DNA of 40,777 bases from Bacteroidaceae bacterium (GCA_017464815.1 JAFTYI010000010.1:1-40777), one strand, 5' to 3'. Shown: positions 21,346 through 29,844, numbered from the stretch's first letter. A program made the numbers and translations. Notes: generated by a model not told the origin, from the letters alone.

Positions 21346-21594
21346 TCAACTCGTGGGCAGACTGCGAAGTGCCTGGCAAAGCTGGTCGGGGCACGACGTG
21401 GGGCGATGGTTGCACCGGATGCCTTCGAGGCGTGCGATGACCTCCTCCACCTTCATGCCGGTGACGAGGCGGCAGATGCCTTGCAGATTGCCGTTGCATC
21501 CGCCATAGAATTGCACGTGGCGGACAATGCCGTCCTCCACCTCCACGTTGATGTGGCTCGAGCAGGTTCCTTGGGTTTTATAGGATGTTTTCAT
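21346..21594 (-). CDS. TSCPD domain protein, TIGR03905 type (82 aa)
   Basis: The whole chain matches this small family: GTCSSHINVEVEDGIV, VQFYGGCNGNLQGICRLV, then VIARLEGIRC and the signature TSCPDQLCQAL. Three or four conserved cysteines could bind a metal. The TSCPD module also occurs at the C-terminus of some adenosylcobalamin-dependent ribonucleotide reductases. The stand-alone version has no settled function. The gene is bracketed by REP-like elements (R4 at its 3' end, R5 at its 5' end) and lies between the YebC and lipoprotein genes on the same strand. Confidence 0.88.
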   Translation of the reverse strand: MKTSYKTQGTCSSHINVEVEDGIVRHVQFYGGCNGNLQGICRLVTGMKVEEVIARLEGIRCNHRPTSCPDQLCQALRSLPTS

Positions 21595-21623
21595 TCGTTA
21601 AATAAAAATACAGATTAACCAAC

Positions 21624-21660
21624 GGACCCTATCCCAACCTTCCCCAAGGGGAAGGAGTGA
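21624..21660 (-). repeat. REP-like element R5
   Basis: GACCCTATCCCAACCTTCC...GGGGAAGGAGTGA, the reverse orientation of R1. It forms an inverted doublet with R6, 31 bp away. Confidence 0.85.
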
Positions 21661-21691
21661 ATGGTCTTGACAATAAAAAGTACAAACATTT

Positions 21692-21730
21692 CACTCCTCT
21701 CCCTTGTGGAGGGGTAAAGGTGAGGGTCCG
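21692..21730 (+). repeat. REP-like element R6
   Basis: CACTCCTCTCCCTTGTGGAG followed by GGGTAAAGGTGAGGGTCC. Same end sequences (CACTCC and GGGTCC) with a changed loop. It ends 15 bp from the YebC stop. Confidence 0.8.
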
Positions 21731-21744
21731 CTGGTTCCTCTATT

Positions 21745-22476
21745 TTACTCCTCTTCCGGCTTCATGTTTGTGTAAACCGTCTGCACGTCGTCGAACTCTT
21801 CGAGGCGTTCAACCATCTTGTCGATGGTGGCGCGCTGCTCTTCGGTGACGTCCTTCTGGTCATTGGGGATGTAGGTGAACTCGCCACCCACGTCTTCGAA
21901 TCCGCCTTCCTCGAGGTGTTTTTGGATGGCCGAGAAGCTGGTGGGTGCACCGTAGATGGTGATTGTGCCCTCTTCCTCGTCCTCGTCGAAGTCCTCCTCC
22001 ACGTCGAAGTCAATCATCTCGAGGATGAACTCTTCCATGTCCATGCCGTCCTTCTTCTTGAAGGTGAACACACACTTGTGGTCGAAGAGGAATGCGAGTG
22101 AACCGGTGGTACCAAGGTTGCCACCGAACTTGTTGAACACCGAGCGCACGTCGGCTACGGTGCGGGTGGTGTTGTCGGTGAGTGTGTCCACGAACACGGC
22201 CACTCCGTGGGGGCCATATCCTTCGTAGGTCATGCTCTTGTAGTCGCTCTGGTCTTTACCCATGGCGTTCTTGATGGCACGCTCGATGTTGTCCTTCGGC
22301 ATGTTTTCGCGCTTGCAGGTGGCGATGATTGAACGCAATGTGGGGTTTGTGTCAGGTTCGGGACCTCCTGCCTTCACGGCAATGGCAATCTGCTTACCCA
22401 GGCGGGTAAAGGTTTTGGCCATGTGGCCCCATCTTTTCATTTTGGCAGCTTTTCTGTATTCAAATGCTCTTCCCAT
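21745..22476 (-). CDS. YebC/PmpR-family protein (243 aa)
   Basis: A member of the YebC/TACO1 family, recently viewed as translation factors that help ribosomes through difficult motifs and earlier annotated as transcription regulators. The conserved N-terminus MGRAFEYRKAAKMKRWGHMAK, the KRENMPKDNIERAIKNAMGK helix and the YEGYGPHGVAVFVDTLTDNTTRT strand motif are all present. The acidic loop DVEEDFDEDEEEG is at about 160. The length is typical. It sits downstream of pheT on the same strand with a REP doublet between them. Confidence 0.93.
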   Translation of the reverse strand: MGRAFEYRKAAKMKRWGHMAKTFTRLGKQIAIAVKAGGPEPDTNPTLRSIIATCKRENMPKDNIERAIKNAMGKDQSDYKSMTYEGYGPHGVAVFVDTLTDNTTRTVADVRSVFNKFGGNLGTTGSLAFLFDHKCVFTFKKKDGMDMEEFILEMIDFDVEEDFDEDEEEGTITIYGAPTSFSAIQKHLEEGGFEDVGGEFTYIPNDQKDVTEEQRATIDKMVERLEEFDDVQTVYTNMKPEEE

Positions 22477-22500
22477 AGGATTGAAATTTATGAAAGAGAA

Positions 22501-22540
22501 GACCCTCCCCCCTTACCCCTCCCTCTATGGAGGGGAGTGA
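22501..22540 (-). repeat. REP-like element R7
   Basis: GACCCTCCCCCCTTACCCCT, then CCCTCTATGGAGGGGAGTGA. It pairs with R8 in inverted orientation across 84 bp of AT-rich DNA. Confidence 0.85.
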
Positions 22541-22624
22541 GAAGAATCTGTCTCGCTATTATTTTATTACAATTACAATTACTTTTACTTTTATTACTAT
22601 ATTGTATTTCTATTCAAATACTAT

Positions 22625-22663
22625 CTACTCCCCTCCATAGAGGGAGGGGGAAGGGGGAGGGTC
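22625..22663 (+). repeat. REP-like element R8
   Basis: CTACTCCCCTCCATAGAGGG followed by AGGGGGAAGGGGGAGGGTC, a near-perfect inverse of R7. It ends 7 bp from the pheT stop. Confidence 0.85.
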
Positions 22664-22669
22664 TTCCCT

Positions 22670-25132
22670 TTACCTCAACTTCGCCTGCAACTTATTCTCC
22701 AAGTTGGCAATGATTTTGCCCATAATCTTGTCGATTTGCTTGTCGCTCATCGTGGCGTTTTCGTCCTGCAGGAGGAAGCTCACGGCGTAGCTCTTCTTTC
22801 CGGCTTCGAGGTTCTTGCCTTCATAGACGTCGAAGAGGGCGACCTCCTTGAGGAGCTTGCGCTCGCTCTCGTAGGCAATCTTTTCGATGTCGGCAAACTG
22901 CACGGCCTTGTCGATGAGCAGGGCCAAGTCGCGTTTCACGGCGGGGTATTTGCTCAGCTCCTTGTAGCTCACCTTCTGGTTCTTGATGGCGCGCATCAGC
23001 TCCTTCCAGTTGAGCTCGGCGTAATAGACTTCGTTGTCGATGTCGAACTTGCGCTGGATCTTCTTGGTGATGATGCCGATGGTGGCAAGGAGTTTTCCGC
23101 CACGGGTGTGGATGGTGATGGCGTTGGCAAAGATGTCGTTCGCCAGTGTGCCGAAGACCACGGTGCTGAGGTTAAGGCCAAGGCGTGCGAAGATGTTGAG
23201 CACGTAGGCCTTCAGCTCGAACACCGAGGCGGCTTCGTCGGCATGTGCCCACGAGTTGTTCACGCGCTTGCCGGTCACCCACAGGCCGAGCAGGCTCTTC
23301 TCCTGATAGGGTGCGAGCACCTTCTCATCGTCCTTCTTCTCGGCATGGTAGCTGTAGCAGGTGCCGTATTCGAAGAACTTCAGGTCGGCACTCTTGCGGT
23401 TGGCGTTGTGCATGATGCTCTCCAATCCGCCGAAGAGCAGGGTCTGACGCATCACGTTCAGGTCATTGCTCAAGGGGTTCATCAGGCGCACGAGGTTGGT
23501 GGCGGGGTAAGTCTCCAGCTCGTCGTAGTAGGCCGATGCGGTGAGCGAGTTGTTGAGTATTTCGTTGAATCCGCAACCTACCAGTTGCTCGGCCACGAGG
23601 TTCTGCAACTTGTGGCTCTTGTCGGCTTCGCCCTTGGTGGTGAGGCTCGACTTCAGGGTGGTGGGGATTTCCACGTTGTTATATCCATAGATGCGCAGGA
23701 TGTCCTCCACCACGTCGCACGGGCGCTGCACGTCCACGCGGTAGGCGGGCACCTGGAGGGTGATGCCTTCGCTTGTCTCGCTCACAATCTTCATCTCCAG
23801 CGAGGTGACGATGCTCTTCACCGTGTCGGCAGGGATGTCCTTGCCGGCCAACATGTTCACGTAGGCGTAGTCAAGCTCTACGGTGAAGTCGCTGATGGGC
23901 GCGGGATAGACATCGGTCAGCTCCATCGAGATGGTTCCTCCGGCCAACTCCTTCACGAGCAGGGCGGCTTGCTTGAGGGCATAGATGCAACCGTTGGGGT
24001 CGATGCCGCGCTCAAAACGGAAGCTGGCATCGGTGCTAAGGCCGTGGCGACGTGCGCTCTTGCGAATCCATGTGGGGTTGAAGTAGGCGCTCTCGAGGAA
24101 GACGTTCTTTGTCTCCTCCGTTGTGCCCGATTCGAGGCCACCGAACACACCACCGATGCACATGGGCTCTTCGGCGTTGCAAATCATGAGGTCGCGCTCG
24201 CTGAGCTTGCGCTCCACTTCGTCGAGTGTGACGAACGGTGTGCCCTCGGGCATGGTCTTCACCACCACGGTGCCACCCTTGATTTTGTCGGCATCGAAGG
24301 TGTGCAGGGGTTGTCCGTAGGCGTGGAGGATGTAGTTGGTGATGTCCACAATGTTGTTGATGGGTCGCAGGCCGATAAGGCGCAACTTGTTTTGCAACCA
24401 CTCGGGGCTCTCCTTCACGGTCACTCCCTTCACGGTCACTCCCGCATAGCGCGGGCAAGCCTCGGTATTCTCCACGCGGATGGTGATGGGCAGGTCGTTG
24501 TTTTCTACACTGAATGCATCGCACGAGGGGCGTGTCAGAGATGTCTCCCTACCCTGCTGGACGAGCCAAGCGTAGAGGTCGCGGGCCACACCGTAGTGCG
24601 AGCAAGCGTCGGCACGGTTGGGTGTGATGTCCACCTCAATCACATAGTCGCTCTTGATGCCATAGTAGTCCTTGGCAGGTGTGCCGGGCACGGCGTCGGC
24701 GGGTAACACGATGATGCCATCGTGGCTGGTGCCAATGCCGATTTCATCCTCGGCACAAATCATACCGTTCGACTCCACACCGCGGAGTTTCGATTTCTTG
24801 ATGGTGAAGCACTCGTCGCCATCGTAGAGCTTGGTGCCCAAGGTGGCTACAACCACCTTCTGACCAGCTGCTACGTTGGGCGCACCACACACGATTTGTA
24901 CGGGTTCGCCACTTCCGAGGTTCACGGTGGTCACGTGCATGTGGTCGCTATTGGGGTGCTCCTCGCAGGTCAACACTTCACCGATGACGATGCCTTCGAG
25001 GCCGCCCTTGATTGTCTGCACCTCGTCCACCGAGCCCACTTCGAGGCCGATGGAGGTCAGCGCGGCCGACACCTCTTCGGGAGTCATGTCAAAGCTCACA
25101 TATTCTTTGAGCCAATTGTAAGATATATTCAT
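22670..25132 (-). CDS. pheT: phenylalanine-tRNA ligase beta subunit
   Basis: PheT is the larger subunit of the alpha2beta2 synthetase that charges tRNA-Phe and edits mischarged Tyr. At 820 aa it has the full bacterial layout. An EMAP-like tRNA-binding domain (about 40-150, EVLTCEEHPNSDHMHVTTVN) is followed by the B3/B4 editing domain (YAGVTVKGV), the B5 domain and the catalytic-like core. A C-terminal anticodon-binding FDX-ACB domain (YPAVKRDLALLIDKAVQF) completes it. PheS is not beside it, which is common in Bacteroidetes. A TACCTTTG box at 25176-25183 supplies a promoter. A long plus-strand open frame opposite this gene is a shadow. Confidence 0.97.
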   Translation of the reverse strand: MNISYNWLKEYVSFDMTPEEVSAALTSIGLEVGSVDEVQTIKGGLEGIVIGEVLTCEEHPNSDHMHVTTVNLGSGEPVQIVCGAPNVAAGQKVVVATLGTKLYDGDECFTIKKSKLRGVESNGMICAEDEIGIGTSHDGIIVLPADAVPGTPAKDYYGIKSDYVIEVDITPNRADACSHYGVARDLYAWLVQQGRETSLTRPSCDAFSVENNDLPITIRVENTEACPRYAGVTVKGVTVKESPEWLQNKLRLIGLRPINNIVDITNYILHAYGQPLHTFDADKIKGGTVVVKTMPEGTPFVTLDEVERKLSERDLMICNAEEPMCIGGVFGGLESGTTEETKNVFLESAYFNPTWIRKSARRHGLSTDASFRFERGIDPNGCIYALKQAALLVKELAGGTISMELTDVYPAPISDFTVELDYAYVNMLAGKDIPADTVKSIVTSLEMKIVSETSEGITLQVPAYRVDVQRPCDVVEDILRIYGYNNVEIPTTLKSSLTTKGEADKSHKLQNLVAEQLVGCGFNEILNNSLTASAYYDELETYPATNLVRLMNPLSNDLNVMRQTLLFGGLESIMHNANRKSADLKFFEYGTCYSYHAEKKDDEKVLAPYQEKSLLGLWVTGKRVNNSWAHADEAASVFELKAYVLNIFARLGLNLSTVVFGTLANDIFANAITIHTRGGKLLATIGIITKKIQRKFDIDNEVYYAELNWKELMRAIKNQKVSYKELSKYPAVKRDLALLIDKAVQFADIEKIAYESERKLLKEVALFDVYEGKNLEAGKKSYAVSFLLQDENATMSDKQIDKIMGKIIANLENKLQAKLR

Positions 25133-25175
25133 ACGCGTATGTTATTTTATATATTTTTCTTTTTAAAAAGACGTG

Positions 25176-25183
25176 CAAAGGTA
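25176..25183 (-). promoter_or_regulatory. -7 box of pheT
   Basis: CAAAGGTA on the plus strand reads TACCTTTG on the minus strand, 44 bp upstream of the pheT ATG. Confidence 0.55.
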
Positions 25184-25198
25184 ATGCTTTCTATTGAA

Positions 25199-25253
25199 AA
25201 AACCGAAATATAAGTGGCGAAAAGTGTGTTTTTGCTACTTATATCTCGGTTTT
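25199..25253 (-). terminator. long hairpin terminator of dnaB
   Basis: About 20 bp of nearly continuous pairing (AAAACCGAAATATAAGTGGC with GCTACTTATATCTCGGTTTT) around a 15-nt loop, followed on the minus strand by a T-tract. It separates dnaB from the pheT promoter. Confidence 0.75.
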
Positions 25254-25309
25254 ATAGCCTATTCTTGACGAATTACATCTTGGTTTTCGTGGCTTGGACA
25301 CCTGTGTTG

Positions 25310-26857
25310 TCAAAATGGTACTCCCTCAATGGGGCTTGCACCAAAGGGCATTCCTTCTGCCGGAGGCGGTGGTGGAGGAGGCATCCCCGGGCCATCAGCA
25401 TTCATTCGTGAACCCAGCATCTGCTCTTCGCCAGGCATGGGCACAAGGGATTCGTCGTCGGGGTTTTGGAAACGGGCAAACTCGCCACGGAAGCGCAGGA
25501 GGACGTCGCCCACGGCACCGTTACGATGCTTGGCAATGATGATTTCGGCCATACCGCGGAGGTCGCGTCCCTTCTCATCCTGAAGAATTTTGTAGTACTC
25601 GGGGCGGTGGATGAAGCACACCATGTCGGCATCCTGCTCGATGGCTCCCGATTCGCGCAGGTCGCTGAGCTGAGGACGCTTGCCCTCGTTTCCGTCGCGC
25701 TGCTCCACACCACGGTTGAGCTGGCTGAGGGCGATGATGGGGATGTTCAGCTCCTTGGCCAATCCCTTGAGCGAACGCGAGATGGTAGAGACCTCTTCTT
25801 GTCGGCTACCGTAGCTCATGCCCGAGGCGTTCATCAGCTGGAGGTAGTCGATGATGATGATTTTCACCCCATGTTCGCGCACCAGTCGGCGGGCTTTGGT
25901 GCGGAGTTCGAAGACGCTGAGCGAGGGGGTGTCGTCGACGTACAACGGGGCACCCATGAGGTCCTTCAGACGATAGTCGAGTTGTCCCCACTCGTAGGGG
26001 GCAAGTTGTCCGCTCTTGATTTTCTCACCGGGGATTTCGCAGACGTTCACGATGAGACGATTCACCAGCTGAACGTTGCTCATTTCAAGCGAAAACATGG
26101 CTACGGGCACACGATTCGTCACGGCTATGTTCTTGGCCATAGAGAGCACGAAGGCGGTCTTTCCCATGGCCGGTCGGGCGGCAATGATGATGAGGTCGGA
26201 GTTCTGCCATCCGCTGGTCATCTTGTCGAGCCCTCGGAAACCGCTCTCGAGGCCACTGAGACCATCGGTGCGGGCGGCGGCTTTCTGCAACATGTCGTAG
26301 GCATCTTTGATGACGGGGTCAATCTGCGTGTAGTCCTTCTTCATGTTCTGTTGCGAGATTTCGAAGAGCTTGCCTTCGGCCTCCTGCATCAGGTCGTCCA
26401 CGTCCTGAGTCTCGTCAAATGCCTTGCCTTGTATGGTGCTGGTGTAGGTAATCAGTTCGCGTGCCAGGTGCTTCTGTGCAATGATTCGCGCGTGGTACTC
26501 GATGTGGGCACTGGATGCCACCTTTCCGCTCAGTTGGGTGATGTAGAAGGGGCCGCCTGCCTCTTCAAGTTCGCCGGTGGAGCGCAATTGCTCGGTGACG
26601 GTGAGGATGTCCACCGGCTTTTGTTGCAGGGCCAGCGTGGTGATGGCCTTGTAGAGCAGCTGGTGGCGATGCTCGTAAAACGACTCGGGTTTCAGTATGT
26701 CGCTCACCTGTGAGTAGGCGTCGCTTTCAATCATCAGGGCGCCCAACACCACCTCCTCCAACTCGATGGCTTGGGGTTGCAGGTGGCCATATTCGCCAGT
26801 GGCTGGCGTGGCGGGTGTCTTGCGTGTGTTGCGCGGGGTTCTTCGGGTTTCTGCCAT
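25310..26857 (-). CDS. dnaB: replicative DNA helicase DnaB
   Basis: DnaB is the hexameric 5'-3' helicase of the replication fork. The N-terminal DnaB domain (residues 20-130, QAIELEEVVLGALMIESDAY) precedes the RecA-like motor. The motor contains Walker A GRPAMGKTAF, the VPVAMFSLEMS strand, the Walker B region IIIIDYLQLM and LSQLNRGVEQR, plus the C-terminal KHRNGAVGDVLLRF. The length of 515 aa is normal except for a C-terminal tail with seven prolines in a row, then AEGMPFGASPIEGVPF. The tail is probably disordered and could bind a partner. Array 9c ends 25 bp before the start codon. Confidence 0.96.
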   Translation of the reverse strand: MAETRRTPRNTRKTPATPATGEYGHLQPQAIELEEVVLGALMIESDAYSQVSDILKPESFYEHRHQLLYKAITTLALQQKPVDILTVTEQLRSTGELEEAGGPFYITQLSGKVASSAHIEYHARIIAQKHLARELITYTSTIQGKAFDETQDVDDLMQEAEGKLFEISQQNMKKDYTQIDPVIKDAYDMLQKAAARTDGLSGLESGFRGLDKMTSGWQNSDLIIIAARPAMGKTAFVLSMAKNIAVTNRVPVAMFSLEMSNVQLVNRLIVNVCEIPGEKIKSGQLAPYEWGQLDYRLKDLMGAPLYVDDTPSLSVFELRTKARRLVREHGVKIIIIDYLQLMNASGMSYGSRQEEVSTISRSLKGLAKELNIPIIALSQLNRGVEQRDGNEGKRPQLSDLRESGAIEQDADMVCFIHRPEYYKILQDEKGRDLRGMAEIIIAKHRNGAVGDVLLRFRGEFARFQNPDDESLVPMPGEEQMLGSRMNADGPGMPPPPPPPAEGMPFGASPIEGVPF

Positions 26858-26881
26858 GGTTTTTCTGTTGTTTTAAGTTTT

Positions 26882-27003
26882 TTATAGTGGCTGTGGTGCC
26901 TATAGTTCCTATAGTATCTATAGTATCTATAGTATCTATAGTATCTATAGTATCTATAGTATCTATAGTTCCTATAGTTATATAGTTTCTATAGCTTCTA
27001 TCA
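26882..27003 (-). repeat. 9-bp tandem array 9c (unit CTATAGNNN)
   Basis: CTATAG occurs at 26900, 26909, 26918, 26927, 26936, 26945, 26954, 26963 and 26972, exactly every 9 bp. Degenerate units continue on both sides to 26882 and 27003. The middle six units are identical (TATCTATAG). The array fills the gap between the abcF stop (27017) and the dnaB start (26857). It shares period and placement with arrays 9a and 9b, but its core palindrome is CTATAG instead of TCTAGA. Confidence 0.9.
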
Positions 27004-27016
27004 TAATAAGTTTCTC

Positions 27017-28894
27017 CTATCCTTCAATCTCTCCTAATTCAAACCAGCGCATGGTTTTCTCCTCCAATTCTTCGGTGAGCAGGGGCAGGCGCTTCGATTT
27101 TTCGGTAAGCTCGTCCACCGTGAGGGTGCCGCTACAAAGGGCGGCTTCGATGTCGGCCTTTTCAGCTTCAAGGGCGGCAATCTCTTGCTCGAGTTGCTCA
27201 AACTCGCGTTTCTCCTTGAAGGTCATTCGCTTGCGTTCGGTTTGGGGAGCCTTCTGCTTGGCGGGTGCCTCCTTTTCTTTGGGTTTGGTGGCTTCGCGTT
27301 CGAGTTGCTTGCGCTCCTCTTTCCACTCGCGGTAGCGACTATAGTTGCCGGGGAAATCGCGGATGTCGCCTTGCCCTTGGAAGACGAGCAGATGGTCGAC
27401 CACCTTGTCCATAAAGTAGCGATCGTGGCTGACTACGATGACGCACCCCTTGAAGTGGCTCAGATACTCTTCGAGGATTTGCAGGGTGACGATGTCGAGG
27501 TCGTTCGTCGGCTCGTCGAGCACGAGGAAGTTGGGGTTGCGCATCAGCACCGTGCAGAGGTAGAGACGTCGGCGCTCGCCACCACTGAGTTTGTAAACAT
27601 AGCTGTACTGAGTCTCGGGTGTGAAAAGGAAGTGCTGGAGGAATTGCGAGGCGGTGAGGCGTTGGCCATTGCCAAGTTCGACAACCTCGGCAATATCGCG
27701 CACCACGTCGATGACCTTCATCTGTTCGTCGAATTGAAGCCCTTCTTGAGAATAGTAGCCGAAACGCACTGTTTCTCCGACGTCTATCGTGCCGCTATCG
27801 GGGGCGACAATGCCCATCAGCATCTTGATGAAGGTGCTCTTCCCCGTGCCGTTGTTTCCCACGATGCCCATCTTTTCGTAGCGGGCAAAGGTGTAGCTGA
27901 AATCGTCGAGAATCTTCAACTCGCCCCATCGCTTGCACAGATGGTCGGCTTCAAATATTTTCGAACCGATGTAGGAGGCCTTCATCTGCAGGTTTACGTT
28001 GCGGTTTTCAATGCGTCTTTTGGCCACTTTCTCCAGCTCATAGAAGGCCTCTTCGCGATAGCGTGCCTTGTGGCCACGTGCCTGTGGCTGGCGACGCATC
28101 CAGTCGAGCTCGGTGCGATAGAGGTTGTTGGCGCGGGCGATTTCGAGGTTTGTCGCGTCGATGCGCTCCTGTCGCTTCTCGAGGTAGTAGCTGTAGTTCC
28201 CTTTATAACTGTATACTTGGCGGTTGTCAATCTCGATGATTTCGGAGCACACGCGGTCGAGGAAATATCGGTCGTGGGTCACCATCAGCAGGGTGAGGCT
28301 TCCGCGTCGCAGGTACTCTTCGAGCCACTCGGTCATCTCAAGGTCGAGGTGGTTGGTGGGCTCGTCGAGGATAAGGAAATCGGGCTCGGTGATGAGGGCG
28401 TTGGCCAGTGCCACGCGCTTGAGTTGTCCGCCCGAGAGCTGGCTCACGGGTTGGTCGAAGTCGCGTATTTTCAGTTGCGAAAGGATTTGCTTGATTTTCC
28501 GCTCGTAATCCCACGCCTTCTCGTGCTCCATGCGGGCGAGCAGCTCTTCGAGGCCCGGGTTGCCGGGTGTTTCCATGCAATGTTCATACTCCTTGATGAG
28601 TTGGGTGACGGGGCTTGATTGCCAAAAGCAGGCCTCCAGCACCGTGAGCTCGGCGGGATAGACGGGCGATTGCTCGAGGTAACCCACGCGCACGTCGCGG
28701 CGATAGGTGATTTTCCCTTCGTCGTAGCCCTCCTTGCCGGAGAGTATATTTAATAAGGTGGTCTTTCCGCTACCGTTCTTGGCTATGAGGCCGATGCGTT
28801 GGCCCTCGGCAAGGCCGAAGCCGATGCCTTCGAAGAGCACGAGGTCGCCGAACGATTTCGTCAGGTTCTCCACCTGTAGGATGGGGTTTGCCAT
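27017..28894 (-). CDS. ABC-F family ATPase, Uup/EttA-like (625 aa)
   Basis: A soluble tandem ABC protein that acts on the ribosome, not a transporter, since it has no membrane segment. Cassette 1 has Walker A GKNGSGKTTLL, signature LSGGQLKRVALA and Walker B FLILDEPTNHLDL. Cassette 2 has GNNGTGKSTF, LSGGERRRLYL and FLVLDEPTNDLDI. An arm-like linker (YYLEKRQERIDATNLEIARANNLY) joins them. The C-terminus (about 540-620) is a charged coiled coil as in Uup, which also binds branched DNA. The gene follows the DUF3805/3806 gene by 40 bp and precedes dnaB. Confidence 0.93.
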   Translation of the reverse strand: MANPILQVENLTKSFGDLVLFEGIGFGLAEGQRIGLIAKNGSGKTTLLNILSGKEGYDEGKITYRRDVRVGYLEQSPVYPAELTVLEACFWQSSPVTQLIKEYEHCMETPGNPGLEELLARMEHEKAWDYERKIKQILSQLKIRDFDQPVSQLSGGQLKRVALANALITEPDFLILDEPTNHLDLEMTEWLEEYLRRGSLTLLMVTHDRYFLDRVCSEIIEIDNRQVYSYKGNYSYYLEKRQERIDATNLEIARANNLYRTELDWMRRQPQARGHKARYREEAFYELEKVAKRRIENRNVNLQMKASYIGSKIFEADHLCKRWGELKILDDFSYTFARYEKMGIVGNNGTGKSTFIKMLMGIVAPDSGTIDVGETVRFGYYSQEGLQFDEQMKVIDVVRDIAEVVELGNGQRLTASQFLQHFLFTPETQYSYVYKLSGGERRRLYLCTVLMRNPNFLVLDEPTNDLDIVTLQILEEYLSHFKGCVIVVSHDRYFMDKVVDHLLVFQGQGDIRDFPGNYSRYREWKEERKQLEREATKPKEKEAPAKQKAPQTERKRMTFKEKREFEQLEQEIAALEAEKADIEAALCSGTLTVDELTEKSKRLPLLTEELEEKTMRWFELGEIEG

Positions 28895-28934
28895 TGTTCC
28901 TTAAACGCTATGTTGTTGTTCTTTTCCTGTATAT

Positions 28935-29735
28935 CTACTTGACCATCCCCTCATACACCTCACGCAGGTCGCACTTGCCTTGTGTGGCCACGTGGGAGGC
29001 CAGTTGCCCGGTGGGATTCACCACCCTTTCGCCGATGCGCAGGGCGGGATATTCGCGCCCTCCGTCGACGACGCTCACCCACTCCACTCCGTCCATCTCG
29101 TCGGTGAGGAAGCACCCGAGCACAAGGGCGAGGCGCTCGATGTTCGAGGGGTTCAGCTTGATTTTTCCTTCGTCAACGAGGCGTTGCATGTGGGCAATGC
29201 CGGTGGCGGTGTCCACCGAAGAGAAGTCCTTTTTCAGCGCCTGCTTCACCTCCTTCTGTGTCAGCTCATAGGCGTGGTTGATGACGGCCACCTCCATCAG
29301 GCGCACGGGGATAACCTCGTGGCACTGGGGCTTGGCGGGATTCATCAGGCAGAGCGAGGCGAGCACCTGCTTGGCTTCGTCGGCCGACGCGCCTTTGACA
29401 CAGGTGAAGGTGGCGTAGATGGCCATCTGGCCCTTGCCCGTCACCCAGAAGTGCGAGGTGTACCACTCGTCGCCCTCCTGAAAGGTTTCGTGGCTATAGG
29501 CAAACTCGTGGCGACCGATGGTCACCAGTTGTGCGTCGGCGTACTGGGCCAACTCGTCGCGCAAGGCATTGCGGGCAAAGTCGGGCGACTTGTCCATAGC
29601 GGCCGAGATGCGGAAGTTGCCCGTCCATGAGGCGGGATTGTAGAAGAGGAAGCTGCCCGCCTCGTCTTCAAACTCGTGCCAGGCATCGGGATATTCGATG
29701 GAGAACCACGAGCCGGGGGATATGTATTTCTTCAT
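28935..29735 (-). CDS. DUF3805/DUF3806 protein (266 aa)
   Basis: The first half (MKKYISPGSWFSIEYPDAWHEFEDEAGSFLFYNPASWTGNFRIS) matches DUF3805. The second half (from about 150; GKIKLNPSNIERLALVLGCFLTDEMDGVEWVSVVDGGREYPALRIGE) matches DUF3806. The two domains usually occur together in Bacteroidetes; their role is not known. The first domain resembles a lipoprotein-like beta fold but there is no signal peptide, so it is cytoplasmic. It is the first gene of a minus-strand run leading into abcF. Confidence 0.85.
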   Translation of the reverse strand: MKKYISPGSWFSIEYPDAWHEFEDEAGSFLFYNPASWTGNFRISAAMDKSPDFARNALRDELAQYADAQLVTIGRHEFAYSHETFQEGDEWYTSHFWVTGKGQMAIYATFTCVKGASADEAKQVLASLCLMNPAKPQCHEVIPVRLMEVAVINHAYELTQKEVKQALKKDFSSVDTATGIAHMQRLVDEGKIKLNPSNIERLALVLGCFLTDEMDGVEWVSVVDGGREYPALRIGERVVNPTGQLASHVATQGKCDLREVYEGMVK

Positions 29736-29844
29736 ACGCTTGTTTCCTTGAGAGGTTATGTTCCTAAAAAAACTTGTTCACGTGCGTTTTTTTTCTCCCC
29801 TACGGGGAAAAACTTTTTTTCCTGTCTGCTAAAAAATCAGCTGA

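Noticed and set aside
22736-24706. Very long open frame antisense to pheT (656 codons)
   Set aside because: The translation is VGVHVG-type filler and the opposite strand encodes a complete, motif-bearing PheT.
25466-26713. Long open frame antisense to dnaB (415 codons)
   Set aside because: Shadow frame; the sense protein has all helicase motifs.
26882-27003. Protein repeat of the type SIVSIVSIV read from the 9-bp array
   Set aside because: Any 9-bp array gives a three-residue periodic translation. It lies between genes on the opposite strand and has no start signal of its own.
27185-28618. Long open frame antisense to the ABC-F gene (477 codons)
   Set aside because: Shadow frame; the ABC cassettes on the minus strand account for all the constraint seen.
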